This document shows, piece after piece, positions 1 to 4,415 of a DNA stretch of 5,629 bases. Every line of letters starts with the position of its first letter. Within the stretch, counting starts at the first letter, position 1. The translations under genes were made by a program, and so were the position numbers. The stretch is from positions 1-5,629 of the forward strand of contig JADLDX010000836.1 in the NCBI GenBank assembly GCA_020846515.1. Direction: 5' to 3'. A model generated the notes under the pieces. The model was given only the letters and a program-made list of their open reading frames with translations, was not told the origin of the DNA and ran no database searches. The DNA comes from Pirellulaceae bacterium (GTDB lineage: Bacteria > Planctomycetota > Planctomycetia > Pirellulales > Pirellulaceae).

Positions 1-174
1 CTGCTGACATTGACCACGCGCGTCCTGGAAGCTCGTGGAGCCACCATTCGGCACGGCTACCGATTAGTGCGCAGCGACGATGCCACATCGATCGTCGAAG
101 CGGTCAGTCGCATTGCCTGCGTCGATCGCACCGGTCGCGTCCGACGCTTGCCCGACTACCTGCGTGTGGCGTAA
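1..174 (+). CDS. Acyl-CoA thioesterase-like (hotdog fold) protein, C-terminal part
   Basis: Frame 1 is open from the left edge to a TAA at 172-174 and gives the last 57 residues of a protein whose start lies outside the window. The fragment begins LLTLTTRVLEARGATIRHGY and continues through YRLVRSDDAT and RIACVDRTGRVRRLPDYL. This pattern of two long beta strands, a short turn after RSDD and a CVD-x-x-G-R-hydrophobic ending fits the C-terminal half of the YbgC/FadM-type 4HBT thioesterases, which hydrolyse acyl-CoA thioesters in the cytosol. The catalytic Asp of that family lies near the N-terminus and is not visible, so activity cannot be judged. The next gene is 102 nt downstream on the same strand. 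The family assignment rests on a short fragment and is moderately sure; the reading frame itself is well supported. Confidence 0.62.
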   Translation: MLTLTTRVLEARGATIRHGYRLVRSDDATSIVEAVSRIACVDRTGRVRRLPDYLRVA

Positions 175-276
175 GATCATTGAAGCACGTCGACACTTTG
201 GCTTTGAGCGTCGGGCTTGAGCGTCGGCTGTGTTTCAAGAACACCAACCAGTGACGATGTGCAAAGGGGCCCGAAC

Positions 277-828
277 ATGTCAGAACTGCTGTTCGAAAGT
301 CCGGTTTTGGTGGGTGTGACCGGCATCGCGCTAACGCTCATCGCTCTCATCACTTGGATCAAAGGTGGCTTCTCCGCCGCGCTTTACTCAGCGGTGGTTC
401 TCTTGCTGATCACCATGCTCTTGATCGGAATGAGTCAATGGATTCAGACCGATCGCGAGCAGCTCGACGATACGCTGCAAAAAGTGGCGGCCGCCGTCCA
501 AGCAAACGACTTGCCGGCCGTCATGCGCTTTATTCATCCGGCGGCGACATCGGGACTGAACCGAGCCCGGACGGAACTGCCGAGCTACAAATTCTCCGAA
601 GCTCGCATCACCGGTGTGAAGAGCATCGAAGTCGATTCGACGAGCAACCCGCCTTCAGCGATTGCTGAGTTTTATGTCGCGGTCTCCATCAGTGCCCATC
701 AGCAGACGGCCAATGGCATTCGACGTTTTGTTCGAGCTTATTTCTTCAAAGAGGGCGAGCGCTGGCTGGTGCATGACTATCAACACTTCGACATCAACGA
801 AGGGATGAAAGGGCTGCCTGGCCAGTAA
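277..828 (+). CDS. Two-helix membrane protein with NTF2-like C-terminal domain, function unknown
   Basis: A 183-residue protein beginning MSELLFESPV. The ATG at 277 is chosen because a purine-rich AAAGGGG lies just upstream (263-269); a TTG at 217 would add 20 residues with no hydrophobic or conserved look and no ribosome site. Two hydrophobic helices, about residues 9-28 and 34-54, are separated by the short KGG turn, so the protein is probably a hairpin in the inner membrane. Residues 60-175 form a soluble part: an amphipathic start (DREQLDDTLQKVAAAVQANDLPAVMRFI) followed by beta strands ending in RAYFFKEGERWLVHDYQHFD. The helix-then-curved-sheet pattern and the ending 'F-K-x-G-x-R-W-L-V-x-D' resemble SnoaL/NTF2-like domains, which bind small ligands or serve as protein modules. 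No catalytic residues can be assigned. It could be co-transcribed with the thioesterase-like gene, but the gap allows its own promoter. Function is not recognised. Confidence 0.8.
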   Translation: MSELLFESPVLVGVTGIALTLIALITWIKGGFSAALYSAVVLLLITMLLIGMSQWIQTDREQLDDTLQKVAAAVQANDLPAVMRFIHPAATSGLNRARTELPSYKFSEARITGVKSIEVDSTSNPPSAIAEFYVAVSISAHQQTANGIRRFVRAYFFKEGERWLVHDYQHFDINEGMKGLPGQ

Positions 829-847
829 ACACATACCGTTCCAATTT

Positions 848-1018
848 AAGCGGAGCAGCGCAAGCTGCCCGGTGTTTCGCAGAGCCAATGGCACATACTT
901 TGTAGCGTAACGGCGCGAGCCGTACGGTAATCAACTAGAAATTCCGTTGAAGAACCGGACGGCTTGCGCCGTACCGCTAGAAAACGGAAGAACCGGACGG
1001 CTCGCGCCGATTCCGCTT
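848..1018. repeat. Cluster of four REP-like hairpins with GNRA-type loops (family 1)
   Basis: The gap between convergent genes holds four copies of a short hairpin of the form AGCGG-NN-[4-bp stem]-GCRA-[4-bp stem]-T-CCGGT. Hairpins lie at 851-871 (+), 906-926 (+), 956-976 (-) and 994-1015 (-). Loops read in the family orientation are GCAA, GCGA, GCAA and GCGA. The stem changes from CGGC/GCCG to CAGC/GCTG in the first copy, and the outer CGG/CCG becomes CGT/ACG in the second, keeping the pairing. The second copy has a GTAG head at 902-905. Copies two and three face each other like a REPIN, while copies three and four are direct repeats with a 38-nt period and the shared flank GAAGAACCGGACGGCT. 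Placement between convergent 3' ends fits REP elements, which are mobilised by RAYT transposases acting in trans. No such gene lies in the window. The hairpins could also help terminate either gene, but they lack clean T runs. Confidence 0.82.
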
Positions 1019-1060
1019 CAACAACTAGACAACAATTGGTAAGCGTTCGAGCAACACTGG

Positions 1061-1813
1061 CTAAGGGCGTTTGACTTGGGACTTGATCTGCGCGAACCGC
1101 AGCGATGCCTCGCGCAGTGCCGCTAGGGTCTCGGCCATCGGTCGTCCAGCCGAATGTCTGGCGGCAGCAATCAGCGTGTCGCATTCGGCTTGATCCATCG
1201 CGCGGGAGGCTTCCAGCAACCACGCTTCATCCTCGGGGGGAATGGCCATGAACCCGTGCTTGTCAGCATGCACCAGTTGCCCCGGCTGGATGGTCGTACC
1301 AAAGACTTCAACTGGTTCGCCCCAACTCACTGGAGTTGAAAAAGCATGGCCCACACATAAGCGACGAGCCAGCGCTTTAAATCCAGCCGAGGTCATTTCG
1401 TCGACATCGCGAATTGCACCGTCAACAATCGTACCCACACAACCCAAGGCGGCATGCACGTTGGCATTGACTTCGCCCCAAAACGAGCCCAGTACTGCCG
1501 GTTTGTCCAGGTCCTGCACGATGACAATCTTCGGGCCGGGCTGTGCTGCCACATAATCGCGATAGTCGTGCCAGGCATTGGGGTTGGCCGTGCGATGCTT
1601 TCGCTGACTTGGCTCGATCACCACCGTCACGGCATATCCGACCATGGGGCCCATCTGTGGCATAAAATCTCGAGTCTCCTCGATATTAAACGCCGAATGA
1701 GCGATGTCTTGCTCCGTGACCTGCTCCCAACCGTTGTAGATCGTGGGAGTGTTCCAACGCTTGAGCTGCAGAAGTTGTGAATGCGTGAGCGAATGCTTTG
1801 GCGGGACTGTCAC
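1061..1813 (-). CDS. RraA family protein, HMG/pyruvate-aldolase-like
   Basis: A 250-residue cytosolic protein of the RraA/HMG-aldolase fold. The GTG at 1813 is chosen as start because AAAGGA lies 9 nt upstream; an ATG further upstream is out of frame. Family landmarks are present: GSFWGE at residues 109-114, VDGAIRDVDE at 130-139 containing the R135-D136 pair, PVEVFG at 167-172, then PGQLVHADKHGFMAIP at 177-192. In class II pyruvate aldolases of this family the Arg-Asp pair binds the keto acid and positions Mg2+, directly or through water, so a metal-dependent aldolase or oxaloacetate-decarboxylase activity is plausible. True RraA proteins instead inhibit RNase E, and some relatives are misnamed as menaquinone methyltransferases; nothing here supports a methyltransferase. 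Residues 65-85 (IEPSQRKHRTANPNAWHDYR) look like an insertion compared with E. coli RraA (161 residues), and a helical C-terminal tail follows residue 195. A terminator lies upstream, so it is probably transcribed alone. The substrate is unknown. Confidence 0.85.
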   Translation of the reverse strand: MTVPPKHSLTHSQLLQLKRWNTPTIYNGWEQVTEQDIAHSAFNIEETRDFMPQMGPMVGYAVTVVIEPSQRKHRTANPNAWHDYRDYVAAQPGPKIVIVQDLDKPAVLGSFWGEVNANVHAALGCVGTIVDGAIRDVDEMTSAGFKALARRLCVGHAFSTPVSWGEPVEVFGTTIQPGQLVHADKHGFMAIPPEDEAWLLEASRAMDQAECDTLIAAARHSAGRPMAETLAALREASLRFAQIKSQVKRP

Positions 1814-1822
1814 GGCCGTCGA

Positions 1823-1828
1823 TCCTTT
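1823..1828 (-). promoter_or_regulatory. Ribosome binding site deciding the GTG start of the RraA-like gene
   Basis: On the minus strand AAAGGA lies 9 nt before the GTG at 1813-1811. It is the only good Shine-Dalgarno match near the 5' end of this reading frame, and it supports a non-ATG start. Confidence 0.6.
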
Positions 1829-1850
1829 CCATGATCCGGGGTGTCTAATG

Positions 1851-1906
1851 AAAAACTCGCAGTCGGCTTTGGTCGTTTGCGCAAACCAAGGCCCTCCGCG
1901 AGTTTT
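1851..1906 (-). terminator. Strong intrinsic terminator between the HTH protein gene and the RraA-like gene
   Basis: On the minus strand AAAACTCGC (1906-1898) pairs perfectly with GCGAGTTTT (1860-1852), and the T run continues to 1851. Inside this, after a 4x4 internal loop, GGCCTTGG (1893-1886) pairs with CCAAAGCC (1872-1865) through one mismatch that would be a G-T wobble on the plus strand. The tip carries the perfect palindrome GTTTGCGCAAAC (1875-1886), which overlaps the inner stem. The stem followed by five T fits a rho-independent terminator for the gene ending at 1959. On the plus strand the same structure ends in four T, so it may work weakly in both directions. Confidence 0.7.
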
Positions 1907-1907
1907 A

Positions 1908-1923
1908 ATACTTGTTCAAGTAT
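1908..1923. promoter_or_regulatory. Inverted repeat ATACTTG-TT-CAAGTAT, possible operator
   Basis: Two perfect 7-nt half-sites are separated by TT, immediately beside the terminator and about 95 nt upstream of the RraA-like start. It is too short and AT-rich to be a good RNA terminator and has the symmetry of a dimeric repressor site. No regulator is known, and a clear promoter could not be placed around it, so the operator reading is an inference. Confidence 0.35.
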
Positions 1924-1958
1924 AAGCGGCAACGGTGGTCACCGCGTTTCAGTCGAGT

Positions 1959-3326
1959 TTATTTTCCACCCATGATGCTCACGATGGCTTTTGTAAAGCC
2001 GCTGCTCAAATCGCTCGAACCATCGGCATATTGCCACATATTGCGCACCAGATCCGATACCAGAATGCCAGACATGCCCATGATCATGAGAATGCCCAGC
2101 AGCACCAGGACCATACCGGTTTGAAACGGTACATCGGGCGTGCTCATGACGACAGCACCGCCGGAAGCACCGGCCGCAGCGCCTAATGCGGCTCCGCCAA
2201 ATCCGTCGTCAGCACCAAAACCTTCGGCACCAAATCCACCATCATCGGCCGGTAAGGCTACTGCCGCATCGCCGAATTCGGACGAGTCTTCTAGTTCGAT
2301 GACTTGGGAGCCACTGTCATCGTCGGTGTCCATCGAACCGGAGGGCGATAGTTGGAACTCTTCCCCTTGAGGGAACTCGACTCCCGAGCCAGCTCCAGAG
2401 GCACCCGCTAAGCCAGATGCACTTGCGTCGGATCCTTCAGCGGCCAGATCCAGACCGGATATACCGCTGCCAGCCAGGTCCAGCGGTTCATCTTCTAGCG
2501 ATATACCGCTGTCCGACGGGCTCATTAAATTGATGCCGCTGTCGTTGCCTAGCGCCAAATCGCTACCGCCGCCTAAAACTAAATCGTCATCGTCGTTGAG
2601 CGATAGATCCTTGCCCGATCCCCCGCGCGAAGGCCTGGTCACTGGACTCAGGCCAGCCATGAGGTCCGAGCCACCTTCGATCGCAATATCGCTGCCAATC
2701 TCTATATCGCTGCCCAAGCCGCTGCCAGGCACAATTCCGCTACCCAATCCAGAACCAGGGCTCACGCCCAAGTCATCATCGGATTGAAGCGAAAGCTCAT
2801 CATCGTCATCGTCATCCGATGAAAGACGCAGATCGGATTCGCTCAGGCGGTTAGAACTGCCGGGCTTGATGTCGCTGCCACCGCCGAGGATATTGCTGCC
2901 ACCGGAGACAACCAGTTCGTCGTCATCTAAATCCAGGTCATTGGACGCGCTTGATGCGGCTCGACCAGCAACTAACTTAACATCGCTGCCACCACCTGGA
3001 TCAGGCACTAAAGAGACATCGCTATCGATGTCTGCACCGTCGTCGGTGGCCAATTGGATATCGCTACCAATCGTGCTGCCCAACTTGCTACCGGCGGGAC
3101 CAACGTCGTGTTCGCTTACCAAAATTGAGGAACCGGCTGGATCTTCATCCAACGCGTCACCCTGCAGCTCGCTGCGGACGCGATCGAGTTCTTCAGGCTT
3201 GAACTTCCAGCTAGCACCGTCTCGATAGCCGAAAATATCGCCGCGTGAGCGCATTTCTACGAGTTCATCAGTGGTCACGCCAAGCTTCTTGGCAGCTTCT
3301 TCCAACGGAATGAAGTTGCTAGACAT
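1959..3326 (-). CDS. Excisionase-type HTH protein with long acidic Gly-Ser-Asp repeat region and C-terminal membrane helix
   Basis: A 455-residue protein. The ATG at 3326 is preferred over an upstream in-frame start at 3365 because GAAGGAG lies 10 nt before it and because MSSNFIPLEEAAKKLGV then begins directly with the domain. Residues 5-52 form a MerR/excisionase-like winged HTH (LEEAAKKLGVTTDELVEMRSRGDIFGYRDGASWKFKPEELDRV). Residues 56-375 are low-complexity and strongly acidic, with about a dozen variants of G-S-D-(I/L/V)-x-(L/I/V), for example at 87-92, 101-107, 113-119, 163-169, 205-210, 211-216, 219-224 and 254-259, plus an Asp run at 171-176. A Gly/Ala-rich stretch (362-392) leads to a single hydrophobic helix (about 404-423) and a 30-residue tail. 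The layout suggests a membrane-tethered, possibly DNA- or protein-binding factor with a flexible linker; no recombinase is nearby, so a true excisionase role is unlikely. I believe related proteins occur in planctomycetes, but the function is unknown to me. Confidence 0.85.
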   Translation of the reverse strand: MSSNFIPLEEAAKKLGVTTDELVEMRSRGDIFGYRDGASWKFKPEELDRVRSELQGDALDEDPAGSSILVSEHDVGPAGSKLGSTIGSDIQLATDDGADIDSDVSLVPDPGGGSDVKLVAGRAASSASNDLDLDDDELVVSGGSNILGGGSDIKPGSSNRLSESDLRLSSDDDDDDELSLQSDDDLGVSPGSGLGSGIVPGSGLGSDIEIGSDIAIEGGSDLMAGLSPVTRPSRGGSGKDLSLNDDDDLVLGGGSDLALGNDSGINLMSPSDSGISLEDEPLDLAGSGISGLDLAAEGSDASASGLAGASGAGSGVEFPQGEEFQLSPSGSMDTDDDSGSQVIELEDSSEFGDAAVALPADDGGFGAEGFGADDGFGGAALGAAAGASGGAVVMSTPDVPFQTGMVLVLLGILMIMGMSGILVSDLVRNMWQYADGSSDLSSGFTKAIVSIMGGK

Positions 3327-3336
3327 TCTGCGATAA

Positions 3337-3343
3337 CTCCTTC
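3337..3343 (-). promoter_or_regulatory. Ribosome binding site of the acidic HTH protein
   Basis: GAAGGAG on the minus strand lies 10 nt before the ATG at 3326-3324. It supports this start over the longer reading frame, whose 13 extra residues are Arg/Ser-rich and are encoded across the ribosome site itself. Confidence 0.7.
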
Positions 3344-3477
3344 GGGACAATCGGCTGACGGCCAATCCCTAGCCCGATGAGACCGCGCAATCCTTGGCAG
3401 TCGAGTGGGAATTCTGTGTTTAGGTCGCTCGCGACGAGATAAATGCAATGTAGCCCACGACCTTTGGGCAAGTTTTT

Positions 3478-3506
3478 ATACTAACCCAAATTCTTGGATT
3501 TGCGAA
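3478..3506 (-). promoter_or_regulatory. Possible sigma70-like promoter for the acidic HTH gene
   Basis: On the minus strand TTCGCA (3506-3501) and TAGTAT (3483-3478) are spaced by 17 nt, each matching four of six consensus bases, in a locally AT-rich stretch. This would give a leader of roughly 145 nt before the ATG at 3326. A second reading uses TATAAA three bases later with a longer spacer. Planctomycete promoters are poorly defined, so this is weak. Confidence 0.2.
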
Positions 3507-3626
3507 ATGTGCCAGCAAGTTTCCCACCAGAATTTTGAAAGGGAGCCTCCAACACCTACCCCCCCACGGATAATCCGCCCCAGCTGCAATTCGGGGCAGG
3601 TCGCATCACTTTTAAGTCGTTATCAG

Positions 3627-3792
3627 CCTGGGAGGCCGACGCTCCGGAGGAGGCAAGCCGCAAATCGCAACTGATTGGCCATGCCAAAGGTCCTTGGCCA
3701 TGGCACCTTCGGCCTGCGCTGGGCGAGCGCCACTGGCATGGGTAGTCGGATGGTTCGGAAACGTGTCTCCGCAGGAGCGTCGACCTCCCGGG
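3627..3792 (-). repeat. 166-nt region closed by an inverted repeat, possible structured RNA or repeat pair
   Basis: GGGAGGCCGACGCTCC (3630-3645) and GGAGCGTCGACCTCCC (3774-3789) form an inverted repeat of 16 positions. On the minus strand all 16 pair if one G-U wobble is allowed; on the plus strand there is one C-A mismatch. Between the arms are two more hairpins: GCCATG-CCAA (3678-3687) with TTGG-C-CATGGC (3694-3704), ten pairs with one bulge and a 6-nt loop, and GCGCT-GGGCG-AGCGC (3716-3730). The region sits between the small exported protein and the acidic HTH gene, so a minus-strand RNA would be part of the 3' end of one or the leader of the other. Alternatively the two arms are independent insertions of a dispersed repeat in opposite orientation. 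Confidence 0.5.
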
Positions 3793-3814
3793 AAAGGGCT
3801 TAGAGTTTTCAGGC

Positions 3815-4135
3815 TTATTGCCGCATCAAACGCATTTCGCTCGGTAATGGTTCAACGGCATTGAACTGCTCGATGGCCAAATCCATCTGGATTTTGCGGA
3901 CACTGGTCAGTTGGATCTTGCCGGTGGCTTGGATCTGATAGACAGCCATCGATTGTTGGCGCGAATCAAAAACTACGATTTGTTGGTTTCCGCCGGGAAG
4001 CAGGGTGGATAGCACTTGGATCCCGGCCTCAGGCGGACCGCCCTGCGCGCCGGATGTCTGCTGTCCGAAACCGCTCAACCACGATCCGGCCACCAGGGCT
4101 AAGGCCAACCCCGAAGTAATTGCTATTGCGCGCAT
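3815..4135 (-). CDS. Small exported or membrane-anchored protein, conserved-looking, function unknown
   Basis: A 106-residue protein starting MRAIAITSGLALALVAGSWL. The ATG at 4135 is preferred because GGAG lies 9 nt upstream; an ATG at 4150 (five residues longer) and a TTG at 4168 are possible but have poorer ribosome sites. Residues 3-20 are a hydrophobic signal peptide or anchor with a basic N-terminus; no clear A-x-A cleavage site is visible, so it may stay membrane-attached. After a flexible Gln/Gly/Pro linker (24-37) come beta strands: IQVLSTLLPGGNQQIVVFDSRQQSMAVYQI, then GKIQLTSVRKIQMDLAIEQFN and the ending PLPSEMRLMRQ. From memory, the pattern 'M-A-V-Y-x-I ... G-x-I-x-L-x-S-V-R-x-I ... 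D-L ... F-N ... P-L-P-x-E-(I/M)-R' recurs in small planctomycete proteins, which I could not verify. It has no enzymatic motif. Its long upstream gap is occupied by hairpin repeats, so it is probably not fused to the prenyltransferase transcript. Confidence 0.75.
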   Translation of the reverse strand: MRAIAITSGLALALVAGSWLSGFGQQTSGAQGGPPEAGIQVLSTLLPGGNQQIVVFDSRQQSMAVYQIQATGKIQLTSVRKIQMDLAIEQFNAVEPLPSEMRLMRQ

Positions 4136-4219
4136 CTGCTTGGACTCCATTCGTAAGCCGCTCGACAAGGATCTCGTCCAATAGCTTTTAGAATTTCCGC
4201 CCGGCGGCGCGAAGAGAGG

Positions 4220-4334
4220 ATGTAACCGAATCGCTCACGCAGACGAATCGCTCCGCGACTCGTCGGCTTCATGTAGCCGAATCGCTCCGCGACTCGGGGA
4301 CCCGTCATGTAGACGAATCGCTCCGCGACTCGTC
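4220..4334 (+). repeat. Array of GTAG-type hairpin repeats (family 2), three full copies and one truncated
   Basis: The core GAATCGC-TCC-GCGACTC occurs at 4245-4261, 4279-4295 and 4315-4331, with starts spaced 34 and 36 nt apart; a broken copy stops after GAATCGCTC at 4228-4236. Each core can fold with a TCC loop (six pairs plus one A-C mismatch on the plus strand, G-U on the minus). A GTAG tetranucleotide precedes the core in the second and third full copies (4273-4276 and 4309-4312), GCAG in the first and GTAA in the broken one. The array lies between the prenyltransferase and the small exported protein. A minus-strand frame across it encodes the repetitive peptide RVAERFGYM, which I read as an artefact of the repeat. 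Confidence 0.8.
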
Positions 4335-4370
4335 CATTATTCTTCTGTATCGACCTGCAAAAGCCAAGAA

Positions 4371-4415
4371 CCCCGTCACGGAGTGCCGGGGCTACAAAGA
4401 GTGCCGTGGCTACAA
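4371..4415 (-). repeat. REP-like hairpin (family 3) with a partial second copy at the end of the prenyltransferase gene
   Basis: Read on the minus strand, TTGTAG is followed by the hairpin CCCCG-G-CAC-TCC-GTG-A-CGGGG (4391-4371), with one mismatch in the stem and a TCC loop. The left part is duplicated: GAGTGCCGGGGCTACAA (4381-4397) and GAGTGCCGTGGCTACAA (4399-4415) on the plus strand form an 18-nt tandem unit differing at one base. The partial copy includes the prenyltransferase stop codon (4412-4410). The hairpin with the following TTCTTGGCTTTT on the minus strand may act as a weak terminator for that gene. Confidence 0.72.

Larger units (their letters stand above)
3327..3626. other. Gene-free upstream region
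   Basis: About 300 nt upstream of the acidic HTH gene with no convincing gene. A plus-strand frame from a GTG at 3405 stays open to 3674, but it has no ribosome site, no recognisable fold, odd composition (PPTPTPPRIIRPS) and runs into the inverted-repeat structure to its right. The stretch also contains a short palindrome-like GTCGC-TC-GCGAC at 3424-3435 and a run of seven C near 3559-3565. Confidence 0.6.

Noticed and set aside
846..1223. Minus-strand frame of 125 codons
   Set aside because: It covers the REP-like cluster and the end of the RraA-like gene in another frame, so it is a shadow of those features.
1454..1780. Plus-strand frame of 108 codons opposite the RraA-like gene
   Set aside because: It is fully antisense to a gene with clear family motifs and has no motif of its own.
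2140..3228. Three Ser/Pro-rich plus-strand frames opposite the acidic HTH gene
   Set aside because: The repetitive Gly-Ser-Asp codons of the real gene make the opposite strand poor in stops, and the peptides are only complements of the repeat.
3405..3674. Plus-strand frame of 89 codons from a GTG
   Set aside because: It has no ribosome site, low-complexity proline/arginine content and no family resemblance, and it runs into the left arm of the inverted repeat.
3627..3792. Integron attC site or small MITE with terminal inverted repeats
   Set aside because: No core GTTRRRY/RYYYAAC pair was found at the ends and no target-site duplication is visible, so neither label can be supported.
4220..4334. 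Tandem hairpin array as a CRISPR array
   Set aside because: The units are 34-36 nt apart, the spaces between cores are only about 17-19 nt and partly alike, and there are no cas genes; it fits a REP-type array better.
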